Positions 14,187-16,291 of a stretch of DNA of 16,291 bases are shown in pieces. The DNA comes from Thermoplasmata archaeon (GTDB lineage Archaea; Thermoplasmatota; Thermoplasmata; Thermoplasmatales; GCA-001856825), in the NCBI GenBank assembly GCA_021831005.1, contig JAKBNO010000049.1, positions 1 to 16,291 of the forward strand. The letters are read 5' to 3'. The position numbers and the translations under genes are program-made. The number at the start of each line of letters is the position of its first letter. The first letter of the stretch is position 1. A model generated the notes under the pieces. That model did no database searches, had not been told where the DNA came from, and saw only the letters and a list, made by a program, of their open reading frames with translations.

Positions 14187-14962
14187 GCACAGAACTTGTT
14201 TCCGAGATATTGGACAATAATAAGGATCATGCCGTGATTGAAAAGATCATGGAGGAAGAGATCTCTCCTGAAATCGAGAACAAGAGAGGAGAGGTTATCT
14301 TGAAAGTACTAGAGGTCGTCGACAAATACGGACTTGACCCTTGGAACATAGATCTCGACAAATTTACCACAATTTTCCTGAGTGAGGTAAATCAGTACTT
14401 CAGGGATTTCCCTGTGGCAGGAAAAATAGTCTACTTCGCCTGGATCAACATAAGGAACAAGAGCGAACTGCTGTTGCCGCAGCCGGAAGAACCACAAGAA
14501 CTCCCAGATGAGCAGATAGAGATGAGAGAAGAGGAGCTTCCGATTCCGGATCTGTCGCTGGGCTATCTACCCGTAGAAAAACGAAACGTAACAATCGAAG
14601 ACATACTTGACGCTATCAAGAACACTCCACTGAGCTTGCTCAGAAACACGGTCAGGACGGCCAAGAAAATCATATTCCAGGAGACAGCGCATCCCGAAGA
14701 CTTCCAGGTGATTATCGGTGAAATCTGGGGAAGGATGCTGCTCTCGAAAAAGGATCATTTCACAATGGAATCAATTGTGAAAAAATCGACCGACGATCTC
14801 ATAGACGTATTCCAATCTTCGCTCTTCCTTGCGTACTATAAGAGGATCGAGTTGAATCAAGAAGTACCATTCGGCAACATCTGGATTAAAATGTTAACGA
14901 AAGACAAGACAACCTCCCCCGTACCTGAGATCAAGCTGGAGGAAGATGATTTCGCAGTTTAA
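14183..14962 (+). CDS. scpA: Segregation and condensation protein A (kleisin)
   Basis: ScpA is the kleisin that bridges the two heads of the SMC dimer. The 259-residue protein shows the family's N-terminal block KYGLDPWNIDLDKFT (about 49-63), then the helical FPVAGKIVYFAWINIRNKS segment ending in LLLP, an acidic proline-rich linker (about 97-125), and a C-terminal winged-helix region (about 165-245) with FQVIIGEIWGRMLL and FTMESIVKKS, which binds the SMC head base. Length is normal. ATG 14183 overlaps the smc stop by 4 nt (ATGA) and has a strong upstream GAGGAGG, so it is co-transcribed with smc and its dose should track SMC. No scpB follows; the next gene is convergent. Confidence 0.93.
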   Translation: MSTELVSEILDNNKDHAVIEKIMEEEISPEIENKRGEVILKVLEVVDKYGLDPWNIDLDKFTTIFLSEVNQYFRDFPVAGKIVYFAWINIRNKSELLLPQPEEPQELPDEQIEMREEELPIPDLSLGYLPVEKRNVTIEDILDAIKNTPLSLLRNTVRTAKKIIFQETAHPEDFQVIIGEIWGRMLLSKKDHFTMESIVKKSTDDLIDVFQSSLFLAYYKRIELNQEVPFGNIWIKMLTKDKTTSPVPEIKLEEDDFAV

Positions 14963-14987
14963 TCTAAGTTGAAAGTTACAGGAAATA

Positions 14988-15005
14988 GAGATAAAAGAAA
15001 ACGGG
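14988..15005 (-). terminator. T-rich terminator for metK-rimI (minus strand)
   Basis: On the minus strand this reads CCCGTTTTCTTTTATCTC, with two T4 runs about 25-40 nt after the rimI stop, as expected for archaeal intrinsic termination. No comparable T run is visible for scpA on the plus strand in this 65-nt convergent gap. Confidence 0.45.
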
Positions 15006-15027
15006 ATTTATGTATCAGTAGCCGGAA

Positions 15028-15477
15028 TCAGGTCTGGACCAGAAGTTTCTCCATGGTATAGGCGTCCGAACCGTCGTTGTAGTAGGAAGGGAGGAGGTTG
15101 GATACGGAGTAACCGTGATTCTTGTAGAAATTTATTGCCTCCACGTTGTCCGTTCTGACCTCAAGTCTGACCTTGTCAGCCTTGACTTTCAGTGCCTCCT
15201 GCTCAAAGAGAGACATCAGTCCCGTCCCGATTCCATTCTTCCTGAATGGTGTGTCTACTGCAAGCATGAGAATTCTCGCTTCTTTCTCTCCCGACAGTCC
15301 TCCACAAATGAATCCAGCGATCGTTTGATCCGACATTCCCAAAATGAATGCCGACGGCCACGTCCTTTGGATGTCCAGAAAAACGAAGTCGTTGTACCTC
15401 TCAGTCAGATTATTCCTTGTGAGCTCAATTATAGAATTGAGCTCCGAAGGTCCGAACAATCTGAACTGGACAAACAT
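15028..15477 (-). CDS. rimI: RimI-like GNAT N-acetyltransferase
   Basis: A 149-residue GNAT-fold acetyltransferase using acetyl-CoA. The acetyl-CoA pyrophosphate loop is RKNGIGTGLM (motif A, RxxGxG/A), preceded by the beta strand RILMLAVDTPF. EVRTDNVEAINFYKNHGY is the motif B region typical of RimI and archaeal Naa10/Ard1-like enzymes, which acetylate the alpha-amino group of protein N-termini; this substrate is by family analogy. The C-terminal YYNDGSDAYTMEK matches the RimI-type end. ATG at 15477 starts 5 nt after the metK stop, so the two genes are one transcription unit. No strong ribosome binding site is visible. Codons 12-19 form a perfect hairpin (see 15421-15444). The GNAT call is secure; the exact RimI subgroup is less so. 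Confidence 0.85.
   Translation of the reverse strand: MFVQFRLFGPSELNSIIELTRNNLTERYNDFVFLDIQRTWPSAFILGMSDQTIAGFICGGLSGEKEARILMLAVDTPFRKNGIGTGLMSLFEQEALKVKADKVRLEVRTDNVEAINFYKNHGYSVSNLLPSYYNDGSDAYTMEKLLVQT
15421..15444. repeat. Perfect 10-bp inverted repeat inside rimI
   Basis: GAGCTCAATT and AATTGAGCTC are exact reverse complements separated by ATAG. The sequence encodes residues 12-19 of the acetyltransferase (ELNSIIEL), about 34-57 nt from its start codon, so the mRNA could form a stable hairpin near its 5' end of the coding region. Confidence 0.6.
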
Positions 15478-15482
15478 GAGTT

Positions 15483-16291
15483 TCAGAATGTGTTGATTTC
15501 CCCTGCTACCAGCATCTTGGTTATTCTGTTCAGATTTGCCAGCCAGTCGTCCGCAACTCCTGCGAAATCCTTGGTGTATTTCTTGGCAGTCTGCTCGCTC
15601 GTGCCTACTATCTGCAGGTTTGCGACGTGTGGATCATCTATAGGTCTTCCAATCTGTGAAACTATTCTGACGTGAATCTCAGGAACCTCTCCTCCAGACT
15701 CCTTTATGCACTGCTCTGCAATCTTCATGGCAGCCAGATTGTAGAGTTTTCCAACGTGAGTTACCGGGTTCTTACCGGCAGCAGCTTCCATACTCATTGG
15801 CCTGTAGGGTGTGATGAGTCCTGTGACCCTATTGCCTCTACCAACGGATCCATCATCTCCGTTTTCCATGGATAGGCCCGTGACCGTTAGATAGTATAGA
15901 TTATCTTTAGGATTGTCTGCGGTATTTATCGAGACCTTCACCTCGCGCTTTGCCTCCTTTTGGACGTGTTTCTCGATTAATTCTCTTGCCTTTTCTTTCT
16001 TGTCATTATAGTCCTCCCCGTCCTTGATGTACTTTCCAACCATTGCAGCCGCAATAGTCAAGTTGATTTGGTCCTTCTTCCTGAACCCCATGACTTTTAC
16101 GTCATATCCGAGCGCAGGAATGGTTTTCTTTAGATCAGAATTGATGAAATTCTCTGCCCTCATTACCGTTTTCTCTAGGTCTGAGAGCGGAGCAAAACCT
16201 ACTCCGAATGAAGTATCGTTAGATAGAAGTTTGGTAGTGTCATACAACGATCTGAGGTCGACTGAACCGTGTCCGATCCTGCAATCTATCA
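15483..16291 (-). CDS. metK: S-adenosylmethionine synthetase, archaeal type; 5' end outside window
   Basis: This enzyme makes S-adenosylmethionine from methionine and ATP. The frame stays open to the right edge, giving 268 residues of a protein normally near 400, so the N-terminal third is missing. Diagnostic archaeal-type blocks are DCRIGHGSVDL at the edge, NDTSFGVGFAPLS, GDDGSVGRGNRVTGLI, RPMSMEAAAGKNPVTHVGKLYN and QIGRPIDDPHV; this family is very divergent from bacterial MetK. The TTG at 16247 is internal, not a start, since the conserved sequence continues upstream of it. It is the first visible gene of the minus-strand unit with rimI. Its product is the cofactor of the radical SAM protein in this window, though the two genes are far apart and not co-transcribed. 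Confidence 0.95.
   Translation of the reverse strand, partial: IDCRIGHGSVDLRSLYDTTKLLSNDTSFGVGFAPLSDLEKTVMRAENFINSDLKKTIPALGYDVKVMGFRKKDQINLTIAAAMVGKYIKDGEDYNDKKEKARELIEKHVQKEAKREVKVSINTADNPKDNLYYLTVTGLSMENGDDGSVGRGNRVTGLITPYRPMSMEAAAGKNPVTHVGKLYNLAAMKIAEQCIKESGGEVPEIHVRIVSQIGRPIDDPHVANLQIVGTSEQTAKKYTKDFAGVADDWLANLNRITKMLVAGEINTF

Noticed and set aside
15115..15675. Plus-strand open frame of 186 codons across rimI and metK
   Set aside because: It runs antisense through two well-conserved genes and shows no coherent domain.

Overview
The window reads as archaeal chromosome. The evidence is family-level: an archaeal-type S-adenosylmethionine synthetase, a DUF2070 membrane protein found in archaea, archaeal-style topoisomerase I and SMC/ScpA, and TATA boxes placed 25-30 nt before start codons with no leader, as expected for leaderless archaeal mRNAs. 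TTG and GTG starts are common. Moderate GC, many AGA/AGG arginine codons, and the GPNASGKS form of the SMC Walker A suggest a Thermoplasmata-like euryarchaeon, but the taxon is an inference.

Region 1 (1-3383, + strand) is a heme/tetrapyrrole operon in the order hemC (5' end outside the window), hemD, hemA, hemB. It covers glutamyl-tRNA to glutamate-1-semialdehyde (HemA), aminolevulinate to porphobilinogen (HemB), hydroxymethylbilane (HemC) and uroporphyrinogen III (HemD). The aminomutase hemL is not in the window. Genes overlap or lie close together.

Region 2 (about 3400-8115, + strand) has two transcription units. The first is a leaderless, translationally overlapping set: a radical SAM protein with a reduced SPASM-like C-terminus, a GT4 glycosyltransferase resembling glycolipid glucosyltransferases, and a UPF0104/AglD-type multi-spanning membrane protein. 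The second is a leaderless DUF2070 membrane protein with conserved His/Asp motifs, ending at a T7 terminator. Together they look like a membrane-lipid or surface-glycan module of unknown product, and are the least understood part of the window.

Region 3 (about 8150-14962, + strand) concerns chromosome topology: topA (type IA topoisomerase with four degenerate zinc ribbons), a 232-241 bp regulatory gap rich in inverted repeats, then smc and scpA overlapping by ATGA. No scpB is present.

Region 4 (14963-16291, - strand) is convergent: metK (5' end outside the window) followed 5 nt later by a RimI-like N-acetyltransferase, with a T-rich terminator for the minus strand between rimI and scpA. I see no rRNA, tRNA, CRISPR array, insertion sequence or prophage gene.
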